64,000 bases of DNA from Commensalibacter nepenthis (GTDB taxonomy: Bacteria; Pseudomonadota; Alphaproteobacteria; Acetobacterales; Acetobacteraceae): positions 1,387,501 through 1,451,500 of the forward strand of contig NZ_JASBAN010000001.1 of the NCBI RefSeq assembly GCF_029953305.1, written 5' to 3'. The translations under genes were made by a program, and so were the position numbers. Positions within the stretch are counted from its first letter, which is position 1, and each line of letters starts with the position of its first letter. Below are positions 38,390-47,326 of the stretch, piece by piece. A model generated the notes under the pieces. It worked only from the letters and a program-made list of their open reading frames with translations. It ran no database searches and was not told the origin of the DNA.

Positions 38390-38869
38390 TTATTTTGTAT
38401 CTGCCTGTTTCTTCTCTTTCCACATAGTTGCAAAATCAATACGTTGCAAAGTTACGGGGGGTAAGTTCGCTGATCTGGTAATATTTAGCACTGTGTTTCT
38501 GATTTCTGGAAATAGTAAATCAGGGGTATGTATCATCAGCAAATCTTCTAAGTTGGACGTTTCAAGTGTTGGAAAGCTAACCATACCTGCATATTGAAGA
38601 TATAGACTAAAAATAGAATCATTACGATTATCGTCGGTGGTTACTGTACTGACACAAGAAATAAAAACAGTTACATCAAAATTGGGTTGTTCTTCAACCA
38701 ATTGTTGTGCATTGACATCAACCGTTACTGTTAAGTTGGGGGAGGCGGGAATATTTTCGAAAATATAAGGGGCTGCTGGGATTTTCAGGCTTATTTCTTT
38801 GATATATTGAGTATGCAGCTGAAGGTCAGATAATTTAGTTGCTTCAAGCGTTGGGTTGTTCTCAGACAT
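38390..38869 (-). CDS. secB: Protein-export chaperone SecB
   Basis: Tetrameric cytosolic chaperone that keeps preproteins unfolded and hands them to SecA. 159 residues. The strands typical of SecB are visible in HTQYIKEISLKIPAAPYIF, NLTVTVDVNAQQL, and the C-terminal PPVTLQRIDFATMW. It stands alone on the minus strand, before a long gene-free gap. Confidence 0.95.
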   Translation of the reverse strand: MSENNPTLEATKLSDLQLHTQYIKEISLKIPAAPYIFENIPASPNLTVTVDVNAQQLVEEQPNFDVTVFISCVSTVTTDDNRNDSIFSLYLQYAGMVSFPTLETSNLEDLLMIHTPDLLFPEIRNTVLNITRSANLPPVTLQRIDFATMWKEKKQADTK

Positions 38870-39239
38870 GATGTTTATTCTTTATCATTTAAGTATATGA
38901 ATTATTCTTGTGCAGATTATATAACAAGAATTACGCAGAAGACAAAATTAGAATTTATTTTATTTATAGTAGAGGGCAGGGAAATAAAATATTTGTCTTT
39001 GATGTGGTGTCGATGTCGCGTTATTTAAAGTATTATAGATCGATACTAAAATTAATTTGAAATCATTATTAGATGACTCATATGATGAAAGTATGATGCT
39101 ATAGGTACATACTGACAAGACTAATATTGAATAGTTTTAAATTTTGCTTATGTAAAATTGCTTATCTATATTTTGAAATATATTATATAGTAATTCAAAA
39201 ATGATGCCTCAATTAAATAATTTAAGGAGATATTTTTAA
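38870..39239. other. Gene-free promoter region between secB and lapA
   Basis: 370 very AT-rich bases without a supportable gene. It must hold the divergent secB and lapA promoters. A direct repeat of TTGCTTAT occurs at 39144 and 39158, the second copy being the -35 region of the lapA promoter. Confidence 0.5.
39158..39186 (+). promoter_or_regulatory. Candidate sigma-70-type promoter of the lapA-pyrF-trpF operon
   Basis: TTGCTT (39158-39163) and TATTAT (39181-39186) are separated by the ideal 17 bases, and lie about 54 bases before the lapA GTG start. A second TTGCTTAT copy starts 14 bases upstream. Confidence 0.5.
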
Positions 39240-39626
39240 GTGTTGCGTTTAATAATCATTGTGCCATTTTTAGCTGTTTTGGGTGTTTTTTTAATATTTA
39301 ACGAAGAGCCCGTGCAAATGTATTTTCCTTTATTAAGTTGGCAAGTTTCTGTTGGAGCGTTTGCTTTACTATTGGGGTTGGCGTCCTTTATCATTGGTGT
39401 TTTGGTTATGTTTGTTTCGCTAGTCAAGCAATGGCGTAAAGTCAGAACAGCCAATAAACAAATTCAAGAACTAGAAAAAAAACTAAACGAATTGCGTGAG
39501 CAATATATTAATAATTTGACACAACCTGTTGCTGGGCATGCTGCTATCCAAACACCTTCAGAACCTGTAACAGTCATTGGACAGTCCGCAGAAGCTGATG
39601 CAGAAACATTGACCTTAACCAAATAG
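39240..39626 (+). CDS. lapA: LapA-domain protein
   Basis: 128 residues starting at GTG, supported by AAGGAGA about 12 bases upstream. Two membrane helices at about 4-22 and 35-62 are followed by a coiled-coil helix (KQWRKVRTANKQIQELEKKLNEL) in the cytosol. This matches the LapA/DUF1049 family, which in E. coli pairs with LapB in control of LPS synthesis through FtsH/LpxC. No lapB is adjacent. First gene of a tight operon with pyrF (7 bases), trpF and a GNAT gene. Confidence 0.85.
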   Translation: MLRLIIIVPFLAVLGVFLIFNEEPVQMYFPLLSWQVSVGAFALLLGLASFIIGVLVMFVSLVKQWRKVRTANKQIQELEKKLNELREQYINNLTQPVAGHAAIQTPSEPVTVIGQSAEADAETLTLTK

Positions 39627-39633
39627 TATAAAA

Positions 39634-40338
39634 ATGAAGAAAAATACAGGATTGATTCTTGCATTAGATACCAAAGACCCTTCTCAAGCAGAGGAATGGG
39701 CAAAAATTGCTGATGCGACTGGGCAAATGATAAAGATAGGCATGGAATATACTTATGCTTGTGGCTTTGATGAAGTATGCCGTTTGGCTCAGGGTAGGAA
39801 GATTTTTCTAGATTTAAAACTGCATGATATTCCGAACACTGTTGCTTCTGCGATTGCGAGTTTAGCACCTGTAAAACCTGCAATGTTAACGATTCATGCA
39901 CTGGGTGGACAAGATATGATCCGTGCTGCGCGCAGATCAGTTGACGAACATTTCCTGAACGAAAATAAACCGATCTTATTGGCTGTTACGGTATTAACCA
40001 GTATGAATCAAGAGAATTTGGGGGCTATTGGCATTTTTGTAACGCCGTTGGAGCAAGTATTGTTACTTGGTAAAATGGCTTTGGCTGCTGGGGCAGATGG
40101 ATTGGTTTGCTCCCCACAAGAGGTGGCATATTTACGGGAATATTTAGGTGATGAGGTCATTTTAGTGGTTCCTGGTATTCGAATGGCAGATGCTGTTGCT
40201 GATGACCAACAGCGCGTCATGACACCAGCACAAGCACGTGAAGCAGGTGCCAGTTGGATTGTTGTGGGTCGTCCAATTACAAGAGCAGCAAATCCAGAAG
40301 TAATGGCAACGCAAATACTTCGTGAATTACAAGGGTGA
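39634..40338 (+). CDS. pyrF: Orotidine 5'-phosphate decarboxylase
   Basis: Last step of de novo UMP synthesis. 234 residues. The catalytic network Asp60-x-Lys62-x-x-Asp65 is in FLDLKLHDIPNTV. The phosphate-binding end is GIRMADAV...VVGRPITRA. It lies 7 bases after lapA and 6 before trpF. The pairing of pyrF with trpF is seen in other alphaproteobacteria. Confidence 0.97.
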   Translation: MKKNTGLILALDTKDPSQAEEWAKIADATGQMIKIGMEYTYACGFDEVCRLAQGRKIFLDLKLHDIPNTVASAIASLAPVKPAMLTIHALGGQDMIRAARRSVDEHFLNENKPILLAVTVLTSMNQENLGAIGIFVTPLEQVLLLGKMALAAGADGLVCSPQEVAYLREYLGDEVILVVPGIRMADAVADDQQRVMTPAQAREAGASWIVVGRPITRAANPEVMATQILRELQG

Positions 40339-40344
40339 TCGAGT

Positions 40345-40980
40345 GTGACGGGTATTAAGATTTGTGGTGTCAAAGAGCCTGCAACGTATGATTTGTTGAT
40401 AAAGTTGAAAGTCAATTGGGTTGGGCTGGTATTTTATGAGCCTTCACCGCGATTTATTTCCATGGGTCAAGTGCGTCAATTACCTGATTATCATAATGAG
40501 GGGTTGTTAAGAGTTGGATTGTTTGTGAAACCAACGGTTGATGAAGTGAGACGTGTCCTAGATACAGTTAGACTGGATATTTTACAACTTTATACAAGCT
40601 TGGAGGTCGCACACACTATTCGTGAAGCATGTGATATTCCTGTTTGGTTGGCTAAAGGGATTAAAGAGCGCTCTGATCTCCCGAAAACTTGCTCAGTTGA
40701 TGGGTTGGTGATTGAGACACCTTCAAATCATTCTGATTTACGACCGGGTGGCAATGGTCGAACCTTTGATTGGCGGTTAACCTCTACATGGGATATCCCT
40801 AAACCTTGGTTATTGGCGGGTGGATTAACGCCGGACAATGTTGGGCAAGCGATCCAACAATCTGGTGCTAAAGCGGTTGATGTTTCATCTGGTGTAGAGC
40901 GTCACAAAGGCGAAAAAGATTCCACGTTAATTCGACAATTTGTTGAAACTATTCGTGCTATTGATTGTAACGTGTCTTAG
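40345..40980 (+). CDS. trpF: Phosphoribosylanthranilate isomerase
   Basis: Amadori rearrangement in tryptophan synthesis. 211 residues from a GTG start. The catalytic Cys7 is in IKICGVKEP, the general acid region is LFVKPTVDEV, and the C-terminal phosphate site is LAGGLTPDNVG...AVDVSSGVE. All hallmarks of TrpF are present. In many relatives trpB and trpA follow immediately; here a GNAT acetyltransferase gene takes that place, so the trp genes have been separated. Confidence 0.95.
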   Translation: MTGIKICGVKEPATYDLLIKLKVNWVGLVFYEPSPRFISMGQVRQLPDYHNEGLLRVGLFVKPTVDEVRRVLDTVRLDILQLYTSLEVAHTIREACDIPVWLAKGIKERSDLPKTCSVDGLVIETPSNHSDLRPGGNGRTFDWRLTSTWDIPKPWLLAGGLTPDNVGQAIQQSGAKAVDVSSGVERHKGEKDSTLIRQFVETIRAIDCNVS

Positions 40981-40992
40981 GTAATTTTTCAG

Positions 40993-41598
40993 ATGAACCA
41001 ACAATTTTTACCCGACCCATCCGTTAGGCTTGAAAAAAATAATATCCATTTAGAGCCATTATCCCTAGCACACCAAGAGGGATTGCAACAAGCCTGCAAA
41101 GATGGAGAATTATGGAGATTAAGAATTACCTCAACCCCGCATTATTCACAGGTTAATTCATATATTCAAACGGCTTTACAAGCTAGGGAAATAGGTAAAA
41201 GATTTGCGTTTGCTGTTGTTGACGAGCAAAATAATCGTGTGATTGGCACAACCAGTTACCATGATATTTTGCCAGCCGTTCAACGATTGGAAATTGGGTA
41301 TACATGGTATGCAAAATCAGTGCAGAGAACGCATGTGAATACAATATGTAAGCTGTTATTATTAGAATATGCTTTTGAAACATTATATGCAAAAACAGTG
41401 GGATGGCGTACGGATATTTTTAATTTCAAAAGCCAACGTGCTATTGAACGATTAGGTGCTAAAAGAGACGGTGTTATTCGTGGTGATGCCTTGAGAAAAG
41501 ATGGTACTATTCGGGACACAGTGATGTATAGTGTCGTTGCGGGGGAGTGGTTCAATATCAAGGCGCATTTAATTGGATTGCTAGAAAATCAATATTAA
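40993..41598 (+). CDS. GNAT-family N-acetyltransferase (RimJ/RimL-like)
   Basis: 201 residues. The RimJ/RimL-like acetyltransferase fold is shown by IHLEPLSLAHQEGL at the start, FAVVDEQNNRVIGTTSY, the GYTWYAKSVQRTHVNT acetyl-CoA loop (with T-x-x-N in place of the usual Gly-rich run) and the C-terminal RAIERLGAKRDGVIRGDALRKDG. Substrate unknown; relatives acetylate protein N-termini or small amines. It follows trpF by 12 bases and is the last gene of lapA-pyrF-trpF. Confidence 0.88.
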   Translation: MNQQFLPDPSVRLEKNNIHLEPLSLAHQEGLQQACKDGELWRLRITSTPHYSQVNSYIQTALQAREIGKRFAFAVVDEQNNRVIGTTSYHDILPAVQRLEIGYTWYAKSVQRTHVNTICKLLLLEYAFETLYAKTVGWRTDIFNFKSQRAIERLGAKRDGVIRGDALRKDGTIRDTVMYSVVAGEWFNIKAHLIGLLENQY

Positions 41599-42113
41599 TT
41601 CTAGTATATTTAACCATACGGGCAAAATTGTTCTACAGTTAAATGTCTCGCTCAAAGAAAAGCATTACTTCATCAAGCAAATTATCAAATAGTGATAACA
41701 GAACCCTATCAAGAAATGTTAAAAGCACTGCAATAAAGTGAGTGTTGTGCGATGATTGTGATAGGATTTATCGTTTTTATGTGTGTGGTTGCTTTTTTGA
41801 TGCTTTAATTATCCTCATGTTTGCTCGCGATAGATTAGCAATTTTTCGATTGCATCTATACAACACTATCAGTTTTTTTTATTTTCAACTTTGTGTGTTT
41901 TAAAAGTGTATTTGCTCTTAGAGTGCGTCTGTTATGTGATAATAATGATAATTTGTACCTATATGATTATGAGTTTTAAGCGGATAGATATAGCACACAT
42001 GATCTGTAAATTTTGTGTCAGATGAGGATATTTATCAAAAAAATATTTTTTTAATTTACTAAAAAATTTGTTATAATTATATATGGTTTTGGTTTTTTAT
42101 AAAGAGGAACAAT
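41599..42113. other. Gene-poor AT-rich stretch with a gene remnant
   Basis: 515 bases. At 41614-41736 an open stretch without a start codon looks like the C-terminal end of a lost gene. An 18-codon hydrophobic frame lies at 41752-41808 but is too short to call. A bulged hairpin with arms ATAGAT...ATCTAT lies near 41830-41860, 13 bases before a T-run. The promoter of the following gene must be at the right end, where TATAAT occurs at 42072-42077. Confidence 0.5.
41614..41736 (+). pseudogene. C-terminal gene remnant without a start
   Basis: Forty codons between a TAA (41611) and a TAA (41734), with no ATG, GTG or TTG near the left end. The residues (CLAQRKALLHQANYQIVIT, then EPYQEMLKALQ) are protein-like in composition. 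They could be the tail of a decayed gene, whose family I do not recognise. There is no ribosome site. Confidence 0.3.
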
Positions 42114-42479
42114 ATGATGCAAAATAATCTGAGTAGTCCATCAAAAGCGATTGAGTTTTTTCTTGAAGATAAAGGTTCAAAATTAAGCCTGCAAAATATT
42201 GATAATTTTATCAAAAATATAGAGGGCGTGAAATCTGCAGAAGTTGATCCTGCATCAGGACAAGCTAAAATAACTTTAACAGCAGATTCTCTATTTGATA
42301 AAAAATTGATCGAAATACAAAGATTGCTCTTTGCGCAAGGCTATGAAGTGAAAGCAAAAAATACAAACGGTATACAGGCTGTTTTATTTTTTGGCACAAT
42401 GGCGTTGGGGTTCTTGATTGTCGCGATTGTGATGACATTGTTTTATTATTTTGGACCTTCTTTGCCATCATTAGTGTAA
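42114..42479 (+). CDS. HMA-like domain protein with one membrane anchor, lacking the metal-binding cysteines
   Basis: 121 residues. Residues about 12-82 follow the beta-alpha-beta-beta-alpha-beta pattern of heavy-metal-associated domains (helix LQNIDNFIKNIEGVKSAEVD, strand GQAKITLTAD, final LLFAQGYEVK), but the CxxC loop is absent. A membrane helix follows at about 88-112. A ribosome site (AGAGGA) precedes the ATG. It sits beside copZ and copA, so a role as a regulator, anchor or decoy in copper handling is conceivable, but function is unknown. Confidence 0.6.
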   Translation: MMQNNLSSPSKAIEFFLEDKGSKLSLQNIDNFIKNIEGVKSAEVDPASGQAKITLTADSLFDKKLIEIQRLLFAQGYEVKAKNTNGIQAVLFFGTMALGFLIVAIVMTLFYYFGPSLPSLV

Positions 42480-42500
42480 CTATACTGTTTCGTTAGAAGT

Positions 42501-42533
42501 AAAAGCCTCTTATAATAAAATAAGAGGCTTTTT
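42501..42533 (+). terminator. Bidirectional terminator between the HMA-like gene and copZ
   Basis: A 12-pair perfect stem, 42501-42512 with 42521-42532 (halves aaaagcctctta and taagaggctttt), 8-base loop, followed by a T-run on the plus strand. A-rich flanks on the other side let it serve the converging copZ gene too. Confidence 0.85.
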
Positions 42534-42534
42534 T

Positions 42535-42726
42535 TTATATCAATTTGTACCCTTCTTCTTCGATAACAGCCTTGACCGCGCTATGGTCTGGATTTCCTTT
42601 GATTGTGAGGGTTTTAGTATCTAGATCAACGGTTGCTTCATCAACATTTGGCAATGCTTCTATGACCTCTTTGACTGATTTTGCACAGTGTTGGCAGGTC
42701 ATACCCTCAACTTTAAAAATTTGCAT
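42535..42726 (-). CDS. copZ: Copper chaperone CopZ (HMA domain)
   Basis: 63-residue cytosolic copper carrier that delivers Cu(I) to CopA. The metal site is GMTCQHC with Cys11 and Cys14, followed by AVKAVIEEEGYKL at the C-terminus as in Atx1-like proteins. It diverges from copA with 82 bases between start codons, so copper regulation probably acts on a shared promoter. A clear MerR-type (CueR) dyad was not found there. Confidence 0.92.
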   Translation of the reverse strand: MQIFKVEGMTCQHCAKSVKEVIEALPNVDEATVDLDTKTLTIKGNPDHSAVKAVIEEEGYKLI

Positions 42727-42808
42727 GATTGTGACTCCATTAAAACAGCATATTATATAATAAAAAGAATTATTTTATATTAGGCTACAAAAATAGGACC
42801 AAGTAAAG

Positions 42809-45034
42809 ATGTCTAGTGAATCTTCTCTTACACGCTCAGTTGATTTTTTAATTTCTGGAATGACATGTGCTTCGTGTGTCAGGCGTGTTGAAAAAGTCAT
42901 TGAACGTGTTGAAGGGGTGGATGAAGTCAGCGTCAACCTGACTTTGGAACAGGCAAGAGTTGTTTTGCAAAATTCTGAGGCGTTGCAGCAAAAAATTAAT
43001 GAAATAGAAACCGTCGTTAATAATACAGGGTATGAGGCAAAGTGGCTTAACCCAGAAGAAAAGATAGAGGACACTTCTGGATCAGATCAACATAAAGATT
43101 TTTTGCAATGGGTCATTGCAGCAGCTTTTTCTTTGCCATTAGTGCTTTCTATGATTGTGGTCCCTATCCATCATGGTTGGATGCTACCAGGTTGGATACA
43201 GTTTTTATTGGCAACACCTGTGCAATTTTGGTTAGGACGACATTTTTATGTAGCAGGCTTTCGTGCGGTTAAGGCGGGTGCTGGGAATATGGATTTATTG
43301 GTTGCATTAGGTTCCAGTGCAGCTTGGATTCTCAGCACGGTTTTATTAATTGGGTATTTGTTTGATCCTACCGCTCAATCAGAACCCCATTTATACTATG
43401 AAAGTTCTGCGTTAATTATTACCTTTATTTTGTTTGGACATTGGTTGGAAAAACGTGCCAGACATAAAGCTGCGTCTTCTATTCGTGCTTTACAAGCCTT
43501 ACGCCCAGATACAGTTTGTAAATGGGTAGATGGGCAAGAAATAGTTGTTCCCAGTGAAGCAATGATTGTTGGTGATATTGTTGTGGTGCGTCCAGGGGAA
43601 CGAATCCCATGTGATGGTGTGGTTTATGATGGTGAAAGTGCTGTTGATGAATCCATGTTGACTGGAGAAGCTGTTCCAGTTGAAAAAATTAAAGGGGATC
43701 AGGTAACTGGTGGCTCTTTGAATGCGAATGGACGTTTATTAATCCAAGTAGAGAAAACAGGTAAAGAAACACGTTTAGCAACGATTGTTCAATTGGTTGA
43801 AAATGCACAAGCCTCTAAAGCACCTATTCAAAAGCTAGTTGATCGTATTAGTGCTGTATTTGTGCCTATTGTGATAGTGGTTGCACTGGTTACTTTCTTT
43901 GGGTGGTGGATCAATGGATATTTGGTTGAAGGGTTATTGCATGGTGCTGCTGTTTTAGTAATTGCATGTCCTTGCGCTTTGGGTTTGGCAACACCAACAG
44001 CATTGGCAACAGGGTGTGGGGCTGCTGCACGATCTGGGATTTTAATTCGTGATGCTGAAGCATTAGAGCGTGCTGCGCATATTCAAGTGGTAGGGTTTGA
44101 TAAAACAGGGACTTTGACCGAAGGGAAATTATCTGTTGTCTCTATTGTTCCCGCTGAAGGTTTTAATGTACAGCAAATTTTACAATGGACAGCTAGTCTT
44201 TCTTTGGGTAGTGAGCATCCTTTGGCAAAGGCGTTGTTAAATAAAGCAAAAGCTGAGAATATAGAATTACTAACACCAGAATCTTTTCGTGTAATTAAAG
44301 ACCAAGGAAGAGGGATTAGTGGTAAGATTAATGATGTAACTTTTCTTTTTGGCAATCAAAAGATGATTGAAAATTTTGGTTTACATGGCGATCAGTTACC
44401 TAGCGATGTGAATGGGGCAACGGTTTCTTGGTTAGTTCGTTATCAAGATGGCAACTATGAATTACTAGGTGTGGTGGCATTTGAAGATCATATTCGTGAG
44501 GGGGCAAATAAAGCGATTGCTCAATTAAAAGCAAAGCAAGTGAAGGTTGTTATTGTAACAGGAGATAATGAGCAAGCTGCATATAAAGTTGCAAATGCTG
44601 TAGAGGTAGAGGAAGTTTATGCAAGTTTAAGCCCTGAAGATAAACAAAATTTGATTGTTCAATTAAGAAGCGAAGCGGGTCAAAAACGCTCTGTTGCAAT
44701 GGTTGGTGACGGGATCAATGATGCCCCAGCATTGGCAGAGGCGGATCTTGGTATTGCGATTGGAGAAGGCACCGATGTTGCTGCTGAGGTGGCTGGTGTG
44801 GTTTTAATGCGTAACAATCCTGGGTTGGTGGCAGCAACGATAGATATTGCTCAAAAAACACGCCAACGGATTAAGGAAGGGTTATTTTGGGCATTTATTT
44901 ATAATATTATCGGAATTCCTTTGGCGGTATTTGGGTTTCTTAGTCCTGCGGTGGCAGGCGGAGCAATGGCATTAAGTAGTATGTGTGTTGTAGCCAATGC
45001 TCTAAGATTATTGCGATGGAAAGCTCAAATCTAA
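42809..45034 (+). CDS. copA: Cu(I)-exporting P1B-type ATPase
   Basis: 741 residues. One N-terminal HMA domain with Cys20/Cys23 (GMTCASC). Eight membrane segments with the CPC site in [15 protein letters not shown]. The phosphorylation motif DKTGTLTEG, the actuator TGEAVPVEK, the nucleotide-binding [10 protein letters not shown] and the hinge [16 protein letters not shown] follow, then the final helices with conserved N and MSS residues. Exports copper to the periplasm. It is followed after 18 bases by two exported paralogues that may be co-transcribed. Confidence 0.97.
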   Translation: MSSESSLTRSVDFLISGMTCASCVRRVEKVIERVEGVDEVSVNLTLEQARVVLQNSEALQQKINEIETVVNNTGYEAKWLNPEEKIEDTSGSDQHKDFLQWVIAAAFSLPLVLSMIVVPIHHGWMLPGWIQFLLATPVQFWLGRHFYVAGFRAVKAGAGNMDLLVALGSSAAWILSTVLLIGYLFDPTAQSEPHLYYESSALIITFILFGHWLEKRARHKAASSIRALQALRPDTVCKWVDGQEIVVPSEAMIVGDIVVVRPGERIPCDGVVYDGESAVDESMLTGEAVPVEKIKGDQVTGGSLNANGRLLIQVEKTGKETRLATIVQLVENAQASKAPIQKLVDRISAVFVPIVIVVALVTFFGWWINGYLVEGLLHGAAVLVIACPCALGLATPTALATGCGAAARSGILIRDAEALERAAHIQVVGFDKTGTLTEGKLSVVSIVPAEGFNVQQILQWTASLSLGSEHPLAKALLNKAKAENIELLTPESFRVIKDQGRGISGKINDVTFLFGNQKMIENFGLHGDQLPSDVNGATVSWLVRYQDGNYELLGVVAFEDHIREGANKAIAQLKAKQVKVVIVTGDNEQAAYKVANAVEVEEVYASLSPEDKQNLIVQLRSEAGQKRSVAMVGDGINDAPALAEADLGIAIGEGTDVAAEVAGVVLMRNNPGLVAATIDIAQKTRQRIKEGLFWAFIYNIIGIPLAVFGFLSPAVAGGAMALSSMCVVANALRLLRWKAQI

Positions 45035-45052
45035 TTTAAAAATAGGAGTTTA

Positions 45053-45547
45053 ATGATGATGAATATCAAAGCAACAAGTATGAAATTATGTCTTTGTGCT
45101 GGTGCAATCTTGCTTTCAAGTCCGTTAATGGCGCAATCAGTGAAGCCACAGAATAATATTATTCACTCTAAACAGGCTGATAATTCTGGCATGTCCAATT
45201 GTCATTATACTACGGTGGGTTTCTTTCATGTGTTGCAAGAGAATATTGTTCAAAAAGATAAACAATCAGTTGCAGCAATGGTGAAATATCCATTGTGGGT
45301 ACAATTGAATGGGAAACAGATACAGATCAAAGATCAACAACAATTTGTAGAGCACTATGATGCGGTTATCACGCCTAAAATTGAAAAAATTGTGCAAGAT
45401 CAAAAAATCAAAACATTACTCTCAACCTATCGAGGAATGGCTTTTGGGAATGGCGAAATTTGGTTTTCCAATGCTTGTCAAGATAAAGCACAGAAAGACT
45501 CCAAGATGGTAAGAATGCAAATTATTGGCATCAATAATTTTATGTAA
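45053..45547 (+). CDS. Exported protein of unknown function, copy 1 of a tandem pair
   Basis: 164 residues with a signal peptide (about 1-27, ending at LMAQS). It aligns with the next gene along most of the mature part: a helix around FFHVLQENI, VKYPLWVQLNGKQIQIKDQQQF, YDAVITPKIEKIV, and the GMAFGNGEIWFS...C ending. The pattern recalls NTF2-like folds. Two Cys (50 and 142) lie in the mature chain. AGGAG precedes the ATGs at 45053 and 45056. Its position directly after copA suggests a periplasmic role linked to copper, but no metal motif is clear. Confidence 0.65.
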   Translation: MMMNIKATSMKLCLCAGAILLSSPLMAQSVKPQNNIIHSKQADNSGMSNCHYTTVGFFHVLQENIVQKDKQSVAAMVKYPLWVQLNGKQIQIKDQQQFVEHYDAVITPKIEKIVQDQKIKTLLSTYRGMAFGNGEIWFSNACQDKAQKDSKMVRMQIIGINNFM

Positions 45548-45564
45548 ACTGATAGAGGCAATAT

Positions 45565-46044
45565 ATGCTGAACATTAAAATGATCTTTATGGTTTTTGTT
45601 TTCGTTGGTTTATTGACAAATTCGTTGAGTGCTATCGCACGTCCTTCTAGTGATGTTAAAACAATAGAGCAAATGAATGTTCTATTGGATTTTTTATACG
45701 GTTCTCATCATGGGTATCAGGTCTTTGTCAATCAGTTAAAGGAAGATATTGCCCATCAAAACAAAGGGGGTGTTGCCGAATTTGTTAAATATCCTCTAAC
45801 AATAAATCTGAATAACAAGCCTGTTGCCATTAAAAACACACAACAATTTATTCAAAATTACGAGGCTATTATTACTCCTAAAGTTAAAGGAGCTGTTGCA
45901 AAACAACAATTTATTGGGATGTTTGCAAATGGGCAGGGGATGATGTTTGGCAGTGGTCAATTATGGATTTCTGGATATTGTTTGGATAAAACTTGTAAAG
46001 ACCCAACACAGATGAAAATTTATATTAAAGCCATTAATAATTAA
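45565..46044 (+). CDS. Exported protein of unknown function, copy 2 of a tandem pair
   Basis: 159 residues, signal peptide about 1-25 ending at AIA. Paralogue of the preceding gene: shared blocks are VKYPLTINLNNKPVAIKNTQQF, YEAIITPKVK and FGSGQLWISGYC. Cysteines (139, 144) are placed differently from copy 1. The gene starts 17 bases after copy 1 and ends before the bioB terminator, so copA and both copies form one run. A tandem duplication is the simplest origin. Confidence 0.65.
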   Translation: MLNIKMIFMVFVFVGLLTNSLSAIARPSSDVKTIEQMNVLLDFLYGSHHGYQVFVNQLKEDIAHQNKGGVAEFVKYPLTINLNNKPVAIKNTQQFIQNYEAIITPKVKGAVAKQQFIGMFANGQGMMFGSGQLWISGYCLDKTCKDPTQMKIYIKAINN

Positions 46045-46054
46045 AAAAGAATAA

Positions 46055-46078
46055 AGGTCTTAGGTGATTCTAAGACCT
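46055..46078 (-). terminator. Terminator of bioB
   Basis: Nine-pair perfect stem, aggtcttag (46055-46063) with ctaagacct (46070-46078), loop of six bases. On the minus strand it is followed by a T-rich tail (complement of 46042-46054), so it ends bioB transcription. Confidence 0.7.
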
Positions 46079-46087
46079 GAATATTAA

Positions 46088-47101
46088 TTAAGCAGAAGCT
46101 TCAACCATTTTATCAGCGATTCGTAAGCCTAATTTATTAAATAAGGTCAGATCGCTGCTTTTCTCTGGATTTGGACAGGTTAATAAACGTTGCCCAAGGA
46201 ATATCGAGTTGACCCCAGCCAAATAACATAGTGTTTGCATTTCTGGGCTCATTTCTGTTCTGCCAGCAGCAAGGCGTACGTAACTTTGTGGCATGACAAT
46301 GCGTGTGACGGCAATCGTGCGAACAAAATCCAAAGGGTCAATGGTTTCTGCATCTTCCAAAGGGGTGCCTTTAACACGAATCAATAGGTTAATCGGCACA
46401 CTTTCTGGATGTTTAGGTAAGTTGGCTAAGCTTTTAATCATGCTGGCGCGATCGATTTCGTCTTCGTTCATCCCTAAAATACCACCACAGCATACTTTAA
46501 TTCCTGCTTCACGCACGAAAGCTAATGTGTCTAAACGATCTTGATAGGTACGAGTAGAAATAATCTTTTCATAATGCTCTTCGGAAGTATCCAGATTATG
46601 ATTGTAATAATCCAGCCCAGCTTTTTTTAATTTTAGGGTTTGTTCAAGGTTTAACATGCCTAACGTTACACATGTTTCAAGCCCTAACTCTTTGACGCCT
46701 TCGATCATTGCGCAAACGGTTTCTAGATCATGATCTTTTGGGGAACGCCATGCAGCACCCATACAAAAACGTGTGGCACCTTCGGCTTTGGCCTCGCGGG
46801 CTTTTTCCAAGACTTTGTCGACTGCCATTAGGCGATCAGCTTTGATCTTTTCTTCGTGTCTGGCGCTTTGCGGGCAATAAGCACAATCTTCTGGACACCC
46901 ACCGCTTTTAATGGAAAGCAAGGTAGAGACTTGGATTTTAGTTGGATCAAAATAAATGCGATGTGCAGATTGTGCTTTGAACATGAGTTCTGGTAAAGGC
47001 AGTGCGAATAATGCAGAAACTTCCTCTTTTGTCCAATCATGACGAATAGGGAAGGTTTCTTCTGTTATTAAGTCATCACTTAACGTTTTATGGGCAAGCA
47101 T
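46088..47101 (-). CDS. bioB: Biotin synthase
   Basis: Radical-SAM enzyme that inserts sulfur into dethiobiotin. 337 residues. The 4Fe-4S cluster motif is Cys69-x3-Cys73-x2-Cys76 in [13 protein letters not shown]. Further family segments are [12 protein letters not shown], the [12 protein letters not shown] segment and LAAGRTEM. It is a single minus-strand gene with no other bio genes nearby. Confidence 0.96.
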   Translation of the reverse strand: MLAHKTLSDDLITEETFPIRHDWTKEEVSALFALPLPELMFKAQSAHRIYFDPTKIQVSTLLSIKSGGCPEDCAYCPQSARHEEKIKADRLMAVDKVLEKAREAKAEGATRFCMGAAWRSPKDHDLETVCAMIEGVKELGLETCVTLGMLNLEQTLKLKKAGLDYYNHNLDTSEEHYEKIISTRTYQDRLDTLAFVREAGIKVCCGGILGMNEDEIDRASMIKSLANLPKHPESVPINLLIRVKGTPLEDAETIDPLDFVRTIAVTRIVMPQSYVRLAAGRTEMSPEMQTLCYLAGVNSIFLGQRLLTCPNPEKSSDLTLFNKLGLRIADKMVEASA

Positions 47102-47326
47102 AAAAATATCCTTAAATTATTATCAGGCTGAGTCACCGAGATAAAAGAGTGCTGTATATAGGGTTAAAATAAGTTAAGAAAAGATTTCTGAAAACAATAA
47201 AATATCAGGAATATAAAATATTCATTTTTGTGCATAGGAAATGTAGTAAAATTTAATTCATTCTATATAAGGTTAATTTTGCGGTTAAGATATAAGATAT
47301 TTTATCTAAATGAAGCGAGGGACGCT

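Noticed and set aside
41752-41808. 18-codon hydrophobic frame that could be a small membrane peptide
   Set aside because: No clear ribosome site and too short to distinguish from chance in AT-rich DNA.
42727-42808. Search for a CueR/MerR-type operator between copZ and copA
   Set aside because: No convincing dyad with the expected 19-20 base spacer; only AT-rich imperfect symmetry.
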